Origin: Armigeres subalbatus
Taxonomy: Eukaryota; Arthropoda; Insecta; Diptera; Culicidae
Direction of reading: 5' to 3'
NCBI RefSeq assembly: GCF_024139115.2
Contig: NC_085140.1
Coordinates: 28,445,806-28,509,805, forward strand
Length of the DNA: 64,000 nt
Part shown: positions 21,501-33,011 of the stretch, in pieces
Layout: every line of letters begins with the position of its first letter
Position numbering within the stretch: position 1 is the first letter of the stretch
Made by a program: the position numbers and the translations under genes
The notes under the pieces: model-generated
Database searches by the model: none
The model's input: the letters and a program-made list of their open reading frames with translations, nothing else
What the model was told of the DNA's origin: nothing

Positions 21501-24500
21501 CAAGAAGCTCGGAAGCCTTCTTTCAAGAGGCTCAGAAACTTACTTTCGAAAGGTTCGGAAGCCCCTTCAAGAGGCTCGGAAGCCTCCTTTCAAGAGGCTC
21601 GGAAGCCTCCTTTCAAGAGGCTCGGAAGCCTCCTTTCAAGAGGCTCGGAAGCCTCCTTTCAAGAGGCTCAGAAGCCTCCTTTCAAGAGGCTCGGAAGCCT
21701 CCTTTCAAGAGGCTCAGAAGCCTCCTTTCAAGAGGCTCAGAAGCCTCCTTTCAAGAGGCTCAGAAGCCTCCTTTCAAGAGGCTCGGAAGCCTCCTTTCAA
21801 GAGGCTCGGAAGCCTCCTTTCAAGAGGCTCGGAAGCCTCCTTTCAAGAGACTCGGAAGCCTCCTTTCAAGAGGCTCGGAAGCCTCCTTTCGAGAGGTTCT
21901 GAAGCCTCCGTTCAAGAGGCTCGGAAGCCTCCGTTCAAGAGGCTCGTAAGCCTTCTTCCAAGAGGCTCGGAAGCCTTCTTTCAAGAAGTTTGGAAGCCTC
22001 CTTTCAAGAAGATCAGAAGCCTCCTTCCAAAAGGCTCGGAAGCCTCGTTTCATGAGGATCGGAAGCCTCCTTTTAAGAAACTCAGAAGCCTTCTTTCAAG
22101 AGGATCGGAAGCCTCGTTTCAAGAGGCACGGAAGCCTCGTTCCAGAAGCCTCGGATGATTCTTTCAAGAGGCTCAGAAGCCTTCTTTCAAGAAGCTCGGA
22201 AGCCTTCTTTCAAGAGGCTCAGAAACTTACTTTCGGAAGGTTCGGAAGCCTCCTTTCAAGAGAATCGGAAGCCACCTTGCAAGAGGCTCGGAAGCCTCCT
22301 TTCAAGAGGCTCGGAAGCCTCCTTTCAAGAGGCTCGGAAGCCTCCTTTCAAGAGGCTCGGAAGCCTCCTTTCAAGAGGCTCGGACGGAAGCCTCCTTTCA
22401 AGAGGCTCGGAAGCCTCCTTTCAAGAGGCTCGGAAGCCTCCTTTCAAGAGGCTCGGAAGCCTCCTTTCAAGAGGCTCTGAAGCCTCTGTTCAAGAGGCTC
22501 GGAAGCCTCCGTTCAAGAGGCTCGTAAGCCTTCTTACAAGAGGCTCGGAAGCCTTCTTTCAAGAAGTTTGGAAGCCTCCTTACAAGAAGATCAGAAGCCT
22601 CCTTCCAAAAGGCTCGGAAGCCTCGTTTCATGAGGATCGGAAGCCTCCTTTTAAGAAACTCAGAAGCCTTCTTTCAAGAGGCTCGGAAGCCTCGTTTCAA
22701 GAGGCTCGGAAACCTCGTTTCAGAAGCCTCGGATGTTTCTTTCAAGAGGCTCAGAAGCCTTCTTTCAAGAAGCTCGGAAGCCTCCTTTCAAGAGGCTCAG
22801 AAACTTACTTTCAAAAGGTTCGGAAGCCTCCTTTCAAGAGAATCGGAAGCCCCCTTTCAAGAGGCTCGGAATCCTCCTTTCAAAAGGATAGGAAGCCTCC
22901 TTTCAAGAGGTTCGGAAGCCTCGTTTCAGGAGCCTCGGAAGCTTCCTATCGAAAGGCTCGGAAGCCCCTTTTTAAGAGGCTCGGAAGCCTCCTTTTAAGA
23001 GGCTCGGAAGCCTCCTTTCAAGAGGCTCGGAAACCTCCTTTCAAGAGGCTCGGAAGCCTCCTTTCAAGAGTCTCGGAAGCCTCCTTCCGAGAGGCTCAGA
23101 ATCCTTCTTTCAAGAGGCTCAGAGCCTCCTTTCAAGAGGCCTGGAAGCCTCCTTTCAAGAGCTCAGAAGCCTCCTTTCAAGAGGCTCGGAAGCCTCCTTT
23201 CAAGAGCTCAGCCTCCTTTCAAGAGGCCTGGAAGCCTCCTTTCAAGAGGCTCTCGAAGCCTCCTTTCAAGAGGCTCAGAAGCCTCCTTTCAAGAGGCTCA
23301 GAAGCCTCCTTTCAAGAGCTCAGAGCCTCCTTTCAAGAGGCTCAGGAAGCCTCCTTTCAAGAGGCTCAGGAAGCCTCCTTTCAAGAGGCTCAGGAAGCCT
23401 CCTTTCAAGAGGCTCAGAAGCCTCCTTTCAAGAGGCTCAGAGCCTCCTTTCAAGAGGCTCCAGAGCCTCCTTTCAAGAGGCTCAGGCCTCCTTTCAAGAG
23501 GCTCAGGAAGCCTCCTTTCAAGAGGCTCTGGAAGCCTCCTTTCAAGAGGCTCAGAGCCTCCTTTCAAGAGGCTCAGAAGCCTCCTTTCAAGAGGCTGGAA
23601 GCCTCCTTTCAAGAGGCTCAGGAAGCCTCCTTTCAAGAGGCTCAGAAGCCTCCTTTCAAGAGGCTCAGGAAGCCTCCTTTCAAGAGGCCTCAGAGCCTCC
23701 TTTCAAGAGGCTCAGGAAGCCTCCTTTCAAGAGGCTCAGAAGCCTCCTTTCAAGAGGCTCAGAAGCCTCCTTTCAAGAGGCTCAGAAGCCTCCTTTCAAG
23801 AGGCTGGAAGCCTCCTTTCAAGAGGCTCAGAAGCCTCCTTTCAAGAGGCTCAGAGCCTCCTTTCAAGAGGCTCAGAAGCCTCCTTTCAAGAGGCTCAGAG
23901 CCTCCTTTCAAGAGGCTCAGGCCTCCTTTCAAGAGGCCTGGAAGCCTCCTTTCAAGAGGCTCAGGAAGCCTCCTTTCAAGAGGCTCAGAGCCTCCTTTCA
24001 AGAGGCTCCAAGCCTCCTTTCAAGAGGCTCGGAAGCCTCCCTTTCAAGAGGCTGGAAGCCTCCTTTCAAGAGGCTCAGGCCTCCTTTCAAGAGGCTGGAA
24101 GCCTCCTTTCAAGAGGCTGGAAGCCTCCTTTCAAGAGGCTCAGGAAGCCTCCTTTCAAGAGGCTCAGGAAGCCTCCCTTTCAAGAGGCTCAGGAAGCCTC
24201 CTTTCAAGAGGCTCAGGAAGCCTCCTTTCAAGAGGCCTGGAAGCCTCCTTTCAAGAGGCTCAGGAAGCCTCCTTTCAAGAGGCTCAGAGCCTCCTTTCAA
24301 GAGGCTCAGGAAGCCTCCTTTCCAAGAGGCTCAGAGCCTCCTTTCAAGAGGCTCAGAGCCTCCTTTCAAGAGGCTCGGAAGCCTCCTTTCAAGAGGCTCA
24401 GGCCTCCTTTCAAGAGGCTCAGGCCTCCTTTCAAGAGGCTCAAGCCTCCTTTCAAGAGGCTCAGGAAGCCTCCTTTCAAGAGGCTCAGAGCCTCCTTTCA

Positions 24501-26869
24501 AGAGGCTCAGAGCCTCCTTTCAAGAGGCTCAGAAGCCTCCTTTCAAGAGGCTCAGGAAGCCTCCTTTCAAGAGGCTCAGGAAGCCTCCTTTCAAGAGGCC
24601 AGGAAGCCTCCTTTCAAGAGGCTCAGGCCTCCTTTCAAGAGGCTCAGAAGCCTCCTTTCAAGAGGCCTGGAAGCCTCCTTTCAAGAGGCTCAAGCCTCCT
24701 TTCAAGAGGCTCAGAGCCTCCTTTCAAGAGGCTCAGAGCCTCCTTTCAAGAGGCTCGGAAGCCTCCTTTCAAGAGGCTCAGAAGCCTCCTTTCAAGAGGC
24801 TCAGAGCCTCCTTTCAAGAGGCTCAGAAGCCTCCTTTCAAGAGGCTGGAAGCCTCCTTTCAAGAGGCTCAGAGCCTCCTTTCAAGAGGCTCAGAAGCCTC
24901 CTTTCAAGAGGCTCAGAGCCTCCTTTCAAGAGGCCAGGAAGCCTCCTTTCAAGAGGCTCAGAGCCTCCTTTCAAGAGGCTCAGAAGCCTCCTTTCAAGAG
25001 GCTCAGGAAGCCTCCTTTCAAGAGGCTCAGAAGCCTCCTTTCAAGAGGCTCAGAAGCCTCCTTTCAAGAGGCTCAGGAAGCCTCCTTTCAAGAGGCTCCA
25101 GGAAGCCTCCTTTCAAGAGGCTCAGAGCCTCCTTTCAAGAGGCTCAGAAGCCTCCTTTCAAGAGGCCTGGAAGCCTCCTTTCAAGAGGCTCAGAAGCCTC
25201 CTTTCAAGAGGCTCAGAGCCTCCTTTCAAGAGGCTCAGAGCCTCCTTTCAAGAGGCTCAGAGCCTCCTTTCAAGAGGCTCAGGAAGCCTCCTTTCAAGAG
25301 CTCAGGAAGCCTCCTTTCAAGAGGCTCAGAGCCTCCTTTCAAGAGGCTCAGGAAGCCTCCTTTCAAGAGGCTCAAGCCTCCTTTCAAGAGGCCTGGAAGC
25401 CTCCTTTCAAGAGGCTCAGAGCCTCCTTTCAAGAGGCTCAGGAAGCCTCCTTTCAAGAGGCTCAGAAGCCTCCTTTCAAGAGGCTCAAGCCTCCTTTCAA
25501 GAGGCTCAGAAGCCTCCTTTCAAGAGGCTCAGAGCCTCCTTTCAAGAGGCTCAGAAGCCTCCTTTCAAGAGGCCTGGAAGCCTCCTTTCAAGAGGCTCAG
25601 AAGCCTCCTTTCAAGAGGCTCAAGCCTCCTTTCAAGAGGCTCAGGAAGCCTCCTTTCAAGAGGCTCAGAGCCTCCTTTCAAGAGCTCAGAGCCTCCTTTC
25701 AAGAGGCTCAGAAGCCTCCTTTCAAGAGGCTCTGGAAGCCTCCTTTCAAGAGCTCAGGAAGCCTCCTTTCAAGAGGCTCAGAGCCTCCTTTCAAGAGGCT
25801 CGGAAGCCTCCTTTCAAGAGGCTCAAGCCTCCTTTCAAGAGGCTCAGAGCCTCCTTTCAAGAGGCTGGAAGCCTCCTTTCAAGAGGCTCAGGAAGCCTCC
25901 TTTCAAGAGGCTCAGAGCCTCCTTTCAAGAGGCTCAGGCCTCCTTTCAAGAGGCCTGGAAGCCTCCTTTCAAGAGGCTCAGAGCCTCCTTTCAAGAGGCT
26001 CAGAAGCCTCCTTTCAAGAGGCTCAGAGCCTCCTTTCAAGAGGCTCAGGAAGCCTCCTTTCAAGAGGCTCAAGCCTCCTTTCAAGAGGCTCAGAGCCTCC
26101 TTTCAAGAGGCCTGGAAGCCTCCTTTCAAGAGGCTCAGAGCCTCCTTTCAAGAGGCTCAGAAGCCTCCTTTCAAGAGGCTCAGAGCCTCCTTTCAAGAGG
26201 CCAGGAAGCCTCCTTTCAAGAGGCTCAGGAAGCCTCCTTTCAAGAGGCTCAGAAGCCTCCTTTCAAGAGGCCTCGGAAGCCTCCTTTCAAGAGGCTCCAG
26301 CCTCCTTTCAAGAGGCTCAGAGCCTCCTTTCAAGAGGCTCAGAGCCTCCTTTCAAGAGGCTCGGAAGCCTCCTTTCAAGAGGCTCAGGAAGCCTCCTTCA
26401 AGAGGCTCAGAAGCCTCCTTTCAAGAGGCTCAGGAAGCCTCCTTTCAAGAGGCCTGGAAGCCTCCTTTCAAGAGGCTCAGAAGCCTCCTTTCAAGAGGCT
26501 CAGAGCCTCCTTTCAAGAGGCTCAGGAAGCCTCCTTTCAAGAGGCTCAGAAGCCTCCTTTCAAGAGGCTCAGGAAGCCTCCTTTCAAGAGGCTCAGAAGC
26601 CTCCTTTCAAGAGGCTCAGGAAGCCTCCTTTCAAGAGGCTCAGGAAGCCTCCTTTCAAGAGGCTCAGGAAGCCTCCTTTCAAGAAGCTCGGAAGCCTCCT
26701 TTCAAGAGGCTCAGAAGCCTCTTTCAATAGGCTCAGAAGCCTCCTTTCAATAGGCCCGTGCGCCTGCTTTTAAGAGGCCGGAACCCTGCTTTCAAGAGAC
26801 TCGGAAGCCTCCTTTCAAGAGGCTTGGAAGCCTCCTTTCAAGAGGCTTGGAAGCCTCCTTTCAAGAGGC
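18577..26869 (+). repeat. 8.3-kb array of a 23-bp satellite unit
   Basis: Tandem copies of GGAAGCCTCCTTTCAAGAGGCTC, about 360 by length. Each unit contains GCCTC-CTTTCAA-GAGGC, a five-pair stem with a seven-base loop. From 18577 to about 23100 the units are mostly 23 bp with the junction GGCTCGGAAGCC. From about 23100 to 26720 the junctions are mostly GGCTCAG(A)AGCC, GGCTCAGGAAGCC, GGCTGGAAGCC or GGCCTGGAAGCC, so unit length varies by a few bases. Larger blocks are themselves duplicated. A 1,532-codon open frame at 22155-26753 and many others exist only because the unit has no stop in any forward frame. Confidence 0.97.
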
Positions 26870-26873
26870 TACC

Positions 26874-26887
26874 ATTACCAATAGCAT
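26874..26887. repeat. Feilai copy 1 target-site duplication, left
   Basis: ATTACCAATAGCAT, repeated exactly at 27196-27209. Confidence 0.85.
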
Positions 26888-27195
26888 CTTCTTCTTCTTC
26901 TTCTTCTTATTGGCATTACATCCCCACACTGGGACAGAGCCGCCTCGCAGCTTAGTGTTCATTAAGCACTTCCACAGTTATTAACTGCGAGGTTTCTAAG
27001 CCAGGTTACCATTTTTGCATTTGTATATCATGAAGCTAACACGATGATACTTTTATGCCCAGGGAAGTCGAGACAATTTCCAATCCGAAAATTGCCTAGA
27101 CCGGCACCGGGAATCGAACCCAGCCACCCTCAGCATGGTCTTGCTTTGTAGCCGCGCGTCTTACCGCACGGCTAAGGAGGGCCCCTCTTGGTATA
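26888..27195 (-). mobile_element. Feilai SINE, copy 1
   Basis: Read on the minus strand it starts with CCTCCTTAGCCGTGCGGTAA (A-box region), has a perfect B-box GGTTCGATTCCCG, then the body TAAAAGTATCATCGTG and CTGCGAGGCGGCTCTGTCCC, and ends in an (AAG)n tail (TTC run at 26888-26907). A 14-bp target duplication flanks it. About 10 extra bases (TCTTGGTATA) lie between the head and the right duplication. Confidence 0.92.
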
Positions 27196-27209
27196 ATTAC
27201 CAATAGCAT

Positions 27210-28000
27210 AATGGATCCATAAGCAAATTTCTGGATTTTACAATCTAGTGCGTATTCAGTTTTAGCCATTTAAAATAGTAAAATAAACATTTTGAAACAA
27301 TCTCACCAAACTAATCCATAAAGAAGATCAGGTGCGATTGAGGAAGGATAACTGTCGCATAATTTCAGCAACATGTTCCATCGATAATCTCAATCGCTTC
27401 CATTGGATTTGCATTCCTACAATGGATACAGGAGAAAATCGATGCGATTCTTCGGCGGAAGCAGGCCGAATTCAGTGCCGGAAGAACTTAGGATGTTCCG
27501 ACACGCCAGCTGTCATATTTGAAACGAGCGAGTAATGTCGCTTACTGATAAAGTGCAAATCATCTTCCATGCCAACATCATGGAATTAAAATTGTAGTAC
27601 AACCGTACAAACCAAAGCTCCGCGACAGTGTAGTGGGTAGCACTTGCCGCTCTAATGTAGGTCAAGTCTGCACGTTTCAAATTCCACTCTATTCATATTT
27701 AATTTTGATAAAATAACTATGTATAAATAATTTTTCTTATTAAATTTTGCATGAAAGTGTTAGTAGAACTTTTGGAAGTCGCTCGAAAAATTCCCAGTGA
27801 ACTTGCTTGGAAATTTTATATTCGAAGTTCCTGAAAGGAAGCTTTTATTAAAACATTGTATATGATTTTACACATCTTTTAAAAACATATACTGCTCTGC
27901 ACTATTCACCTTCGGCTTCATTAGAGTTGAATTGGAACTACGAAAAATGAATTTAAAATACGGAAAAATTACAGAAGCAGACATTTTTCGGGAGTGCATG
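27210..28000. other. Intronic sequence with possible SINE head
   Basis: No exon was found. Around 27617-27690 a tRNA-like stretch (GTAGTGGGTAGCACTTGCCG, then GTTTCAAATTCC) may be the degenerate head of another tRNA-derived SINE. The rest is AT-rich. Confidence 0.35.
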
Positions 28001-28004
28001 TTTG

Positions 28005-28200
28005 TTCGTGTTTTGTATTGGGCGCAGAACGATCGCGCGGAATTCGTGATTGTTCATATTGTTTCGTATTAGATGCGGAATCGAGATCCGGGATATTTTG
28101 TTCTGTGCGATGCGTCGGTCGATAATCGACCTAATTATTTAGCTCGTGATTGTTTATGTTTCGTATTGGATGCGGAATCGAGATCCGAGACTTTCTAAAT
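28005..28200. repeat. Dispersed repeat with internal ~96-bp duplication, copy A
   Basis: CGTGATTGTT..., with TTTCGTATT, GATGCGGAATCGAGATCCG and more, appears at about 28045-28097 and again at 28142-28190. The order of phrases (GCAGAACGATCGCGCGG, then GGTCGATAATCGACCTAATT) matches a second locus at 32315-32465. Function unknown. It may be the 5' region of a retroelement. Confidence 0.5.
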
Positions 28201-29029
28201 TAATCAATGTCTCCTTAAGGCTATTCTGATACATAAGATAAACTAAATAAAAGTATGGGAACTCCGCGTGTGTGTTGTGCACCTATTGGTTTGATTTCAT
28301 ATAAAGTATGCAGAATCCACCAAGGTGGAGTCCATTTTTTTATTTAAGTTTGCATATTTCACCTGCAACAAAATTTAAACATAAAACCTTCAATCTCCAT
28401 CTGAATATAAGATTTCATATTTCCGCCTCATAATTTCATTTCCTTCAACAAAAATGTGTCCCATCCGGCGATGCTTTTCCCTCGCATCCATTCAGTTCTG
28501 CATGTCTTACGATTCTCACTTCATCCCCAAAACGGCACTGCACCGGAACCCGATTCCACTGAATAACTTTTGTGTCTCTTATTTTCCCACACACACAGCT
28601 CTTTAGGCTCAACAACGCTGCAAGATAAACGAAAAAGTTTTCCCTCGAAAAACTGATAACTTGATTATACCGGTAAACGATGTGCTGCGACTTTGTACGA
28701 AAGCAAAAAAAAATAGGCCGTGCGCCTCTAACCACAGATTTCCATGTTCACCAGTTTGGGTGGATGAAAAATGAGTGAAAAGTGCGAAAACCAACCTTTT
28801 TTCACCAGGGTCGACTTGTCGATCTTAGCAAAAGGAAACCAAAAATGTTCCGAGCCCAAACCCCACACAGAACACTTTCCAGGGATTTGGGTCTGATCCA
28901 TCCGGCTGGTTGTAGGAGACAGCGGAAATATTTTTTTAATAAGTTTAGACAAAAATTGTTCTACGCGCCAGAAAGTGTGTTTATGTGTGAAAATAATATT
29001 TATTTCCGTTTCTCCCTTCTCCGTTGCAG
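28201..29029. other. End of upstream Epac intron
   Basis: No further exon was recognised. The sequence ends in a pyrimidine-rich tract and acceptor TTCTCCGTTGCAG immediately before the exon at 29030. Confidence 0.5.
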
Positions 29030-29176
29030 CTCTCGGTGACGCTATGTAATTTGGGCGTGGGTGCTACCTTCGGCGAAAGCATCCTGCACGACTTGCCCCG
29101 GGACAGTACGGTGGTAACGAAGACGACTTGCGAGCTGCTCAGAGTGGAACAGGAGGATTTTAGACTGATATTCGAG
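29030..29176 (+). CDS. Epac (cAMP-activated Rap GEF) exon, end of first cAMP-binding domain
   Basis: A 147-bp exon, phase 0 at both ends, 49 codons. The acceptor is TTCTCCGTTGCAG and the donor GAG|GTAGGT. It encodes VTLCNLGVGATFGESIL, then LPRDSTVVTK and ELLRVEQEDF. This is the phosphate-binding cassette and following beta strands of a cyclic-nucleotide-binding domain. FGESIL...PR keeps the Glu that contacts the ribose and the Arg that contacts the cyclic phosphate, as in Epac domain A. Epac is a cytosolic and membrane-associated exchange factor that loads Rap with GTP when cAMP binds. Identification rests on the match to vertebrate Epac2 domain A known to me. Other cyclic-nucleotide-binding proteins are less likely, because the ELLRVEQEDF ending and the next exon also fit Epac. 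Other exons lie outside the window. Confidence 0.88.
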
Positions 29177-29857
29177 GTAGGTTCGGTGGAATTTGGCAGC
29201 AGTTTGTGGTATTAGCCGGAAATGAAGATGGAGGATGGTCTGCTGGTGAGCGTTCAATGGAATTTCAGTTAATTTGGACTTGGGCTGTTGTACGACTGTG
29301 CGTCGAAAAAGCTTTCTTTTTATATTACATATTTTGAAGGAAAAATACAAGCTAGGCTGTTTAGTGTTTACACGGAAACTCAACCCAATATCAGAAGCCC
29401 CCGTTTTGCAAATTTCAATGGTCTTCCAATCACATTTGCTGCTTAGCGACTACTAATGAATTTCAACAAAATCCACATAGTATCAGACTTCCTTTCATAC
29501 GCGCAACAAATGATGCATATTCAAATCCAGAGAGATTTTCATCCCAGCTGCTACTCTGTGACTGACCAGCACCAATATTAACTGGGATGAACATTCCCTT
29601 CTCAATGAAGAAAAGAATGTTGTTTGTAAAAAAACTTATTAAAAAAAACTTTTAAATGGAATAAAAGAAATTACAATGTTACAATTACAATTACAAAACT
29701 CGTCAAAATAAATAGATAAAAATAATTATCGTAGGAACACCTTAGCTGTTGAAAATTTTGTGAAATTCACGGGAGTCTGTGAAACAGTTCAAGTGTTTTT
29801 GTTTCCCACATTTTTGTAAGAATCTTTGAATTATCTTTTAAATTCCGATACAACTTC
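29177..29857. other. Intron start, nothing recognised
   Basis: AT-rich intronic sequence. No repeat termini or other feature supported. Confidence 0.4.
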
Positions 29858-29859
29858 TA

Positions 29860-30065
29860 TTACACGCAAAAAAAAGCGTTCCCGAATTCGTGAACCAGCA
29901 AAAATACACCGTGATTTAAATCATGGTTTCGGGAACACCAGTCACGTTTTCCAGAACGTTCCAGAAAACATGACTTTGTTCCCGAATCCGTGGCTGTTGT
30001 TCACGGAAAAATACACCGTGAACTTGTCAGTTCACGAATTCATGAACACTTTTTTTTGCGTGTAA
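29860..30065. mobile_element. MITE with TTACACGCAAAAAAAAGCGTTC termini
   Basis: The left TTACACGCAAAAAAAAGCGT and the right GAACACTTTTTTTTGCGTGTAA are inverted copies. The interior repeats TTCACGAATTCATG/GAATTCGTGAAC and AAAATACACCGTGA in both halves, so about 205 bp form an imperfect hairpin. No coding frame. Confidence 0.8.
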
Positions 30066-31886
30066 ACTTGCTTGGGGAAACAAATAAATATCAGTTGGAG
30101 CTGAATATGATAAATGAAGTGACTTTTATGATTTTATACAAAAAATATAACGCGACGAACCCTTAGTCTGATAGCGAAATGTTCTAATTTTGTGATCATA
30201 ACTATTACCAGTGATCATTATGCAAAAACAAGCTCATTTCCTAGAATACATTACACATTTAAACTCTCAATCTTGGATTTGGACCACTCTCAAATTTAAA
30301 TGCTATTCTTTCGTAGTAGTTCTATTATTAGCACTTGTAAAATGATTGAACAGAAGTTCGCCTCATTTACATGCCGAATAGTTGCCCCATAAATCTTCCC
30401 ACTCTCGGTCTGCCGCTCATTCTAAGCTCTCCAAAAATATCCCAATTCCAGTCCCGAAAATACCCTCCATCGATCGATGTCAACACTTTGTGCAAATACA
30501 CCCCCGTGACACACTCGAACACGGACGTGTCATCGAAGCCGGAAAAAGCGCAACGGGAGTATGATTTTCCACCCAACCTTAAGTGTTTTCTGCAGACTTT
30601 TCTCAGCCGGCGTCACCCGCCACCCTCCGGTCTACACTCGAGACTTACTGTCTGCCTATCCGTTCGTCCATCTTGTCGACCTTCTCCCAGCTGGACGCCC
30701 GTAGGTAGTTGGTGTCAGCAGCGATGGTCCTCAGCCTCAGCCAGCAGCGAGCGGAAGCAATGGGATCTGGCATCGATCCGGGGGCCTTAATTTGTCCGGT
30801 CGTGACAGGAAAAGAAAACATTTTCCCATGCCAGCAAATTGTGCTCTTCCCATAGCATCAGTCGAGAGATGACTGGACAGATGAATGACACTTGCAGATT
30901 CTGAATGGTCCGAAAAGTAGTACTTGTCCCTCAGAACAGAAAGCAGTGATGTGTGAAAAGCCATTCTCTGCTTGAGGAGCAGTGGGTGAAATGTTTTCAT
31001 GGTGATCCGAAAATTCAACTTTACATTTGTCACATTGCATCACTCACCCATGCCCACCGGACTTATGTTGGATTATGATCCATAAATAATAAGTGCCTGT
31101 CTTTTCTTCGTCAAGTGGAGTCGTTTTTCATTCTGCTATTTTCTCATTCTTCGAATACCATTTCGGTTCAGTTTCGCATCCGGTAAGGGTTATCAGCATG
31201 TAAATTGTACACGATGGTTCATTATTCTTCTAGTGCTATTTTTAGCATGTTTACGACTTCTACTATGACTAAAGTTCGGTAGCACATGTTTGAAAGTGGT
31301 TTCGACGCCGAGTAGGACGTAGAGGAGAAGGATAAAAATATATCTTGTCCTCCATTACGGTTGCTGGTGTAGGCGTTTGATGGCTAGCTCATGGAGATCA
31401 GTACGAAAGTTCCTTTTTTGCCATTCTAGTTTATGTTGGTGAAAATATTGGCAATTCTATTATCGTAACTTCGGAGAACACGTGAGCGCTGTGTATTAAG
31501 TTCATTTGATTGACAAGTTCGACCTTCTTGCGGGAAAGAAATAAAAGTTCTGGTGAGTGATAACCATGTTTCGTTCCCTTCCAGTGCCGCCAAAACTTAA
31601 GTATGTTACTTTTCGTGCCTTCTCCAATGCCAACAAGAGTAGTCTTCATTAAAGAAATAATCTAACCCATGGCCTATCCAGCTTTTTACGCTAGCCATAA
31701 ATTAACAAGGGGTGAATCGAATTTGACATATGCTGTGAACCTCATTTATGATAATATCTTGGTAGCTATGAATTATTGACTATATCACTGACTTGACCAG
31801 TCAAATTTGGTTCTGAGAAACGAGGATTTGGTAGATTGTATTTCGTTTGTTTTTGGCTATGAAACTGATTTTATTATTTTCAGGGC
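30066..31886. other. Unassigned intronic sequence
   Basis: No element or exon was supported. The segment 30590-30800 is GC-richer, with CAGC-rich text, but has no conserved frame. Confidence 0.4.
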
Positions 31887-31887
31887 A

Positions 31888-31908
31888 TTCGTTAAACGAA
31901 AATAATTG
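31888..31908. repeat. 21-bp direct repeat, left copy
   Basis: ATTCGTTAAACGAAAATAATT, repeated exactly at about 32991-33011 around a 1.1-kb segment. It contains the small palindrome TTCGTTAAACGAA. Confidence 0.7.
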
Positions 31909-32314
31909 GCCCTGACGAAAGCGAGAAAACAAAATGGGGGCCGGCTGATGCTTTTTTATTTCACCCAGCAAGGGATATAGGACGTCGATTTTAAAATGCT
32001 TATTGAAGCGTTTAAATACATTTTAGCCTAAAATTGTTCACTTTTTTGGGTTAGAAATTTAATTTACTTTCATATAGGTAATACGAAAGTTGAATTATTT
32101 TGATTAAAAAACATGTGTAGATGAGGAGCCTAACATGTAGTTTTTCAAAATTCTAACCCTACGTATTTAAAAGTTTTCAACATATCATTGTTAATAACAT
32201 TTTAAAAGCATTTTAAAATATACTTCCTATACTTCACCATGTTGAAAAACAGTGATTTCACGCACACGTCCGTCGCCGCTAGATGGCAACAGCGCGGCTG
32301 CGTCAAAGCGAATT

Positions 32315-32465
32315 GTGCGTGTTGGCTCTTGTTTCGGACGGCAGAACAATCGCGCGATTTGCCGAAATTTTGTGTTTTGCATTGCGCGGCCGGTAATCAA
32401 GTTAATTAGTTCAGTGCGTGTTGGCTCTTGTTTCGGACGGCAGAAAGATCGCGCGGCCGAGTGAG
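32315..32465. repeat. Dispersed repeat with internal ~99-bp duplication, copy B
   Basis: GTGCGTGTTGGCTCTTGTTT followed by CGGACGGCAGAA and ATCGCGCG occurs near 32317 and again near 32416. The phrases between (GGCCGGTAATCAAGTTAATTAG) correspond to copy A at 28005-28200. It lies inside the segment bounded by the 21-bp direct repeats. Confidence 0.55.
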
Positions 32466-32990
32466 TAAACAATTGGTGCGTAATCGGACGTGTTTCAGGT
32501 AGGATTTAGAGCATTCGTAAAATCCGAGTTTTTGGTTCTGATTTTAATGTTTGGTGAATAAGTGTGGTGAATAAGTGTTTTGTATATAATGCGGAACATT
32601 TGTAAAATCCAGGTTACTTTGTCCTCCTTTGGACGGTTCGTAAGTAAATTGATGAATATATTTTAATATTTTTTCAGCATATACTGTTATTGACAAACGC
32701 TCTATATTGTCGAATAGAGCTCCCTATTATTCACCTTACCCACTAACACAAATTTTCCTTCCCGAGACATCTATGAAGGTAGTATGGGTTCCCTGCATCT
32801 TCACTAGTAGATGTTGAACTAACATTCCTTCCCTTCCTTCCGTGATTGTAAGGACGTGGCCAGGTATACAACTGCTACTGTATAGGAAAAGGTACTAATC
32901 CCAAGTACCAATTTGCGACAATATACAGTAGATTGTTCAATTGAGCATTGTATAGCCACCCACGATTTGAACAATCACATATGCTATGCT

Positions 32991-33011
32991 ATTCGTTAAA
33001 CGAAAATAATT
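32991..33011. repeat. 21-bp direct repeat, right copy
   Basis: Exact copy of 31888-31908. Confidence 0.7.

Noticed and set aside
22155..26753. 1,532-codon open frame of Ser/Lys/Phe/Arg-rich repeats
   Set aside because: The 23-bp unit has no stop codon in any forward frame, so long frames are expected. The frame drifts with each unit-length change and there is no start context or other protein feature.
18577..26869. CRISPR-like array
   Set aside because: The repeats are contiguous with no unique spacers, and the host is eukaryotic.
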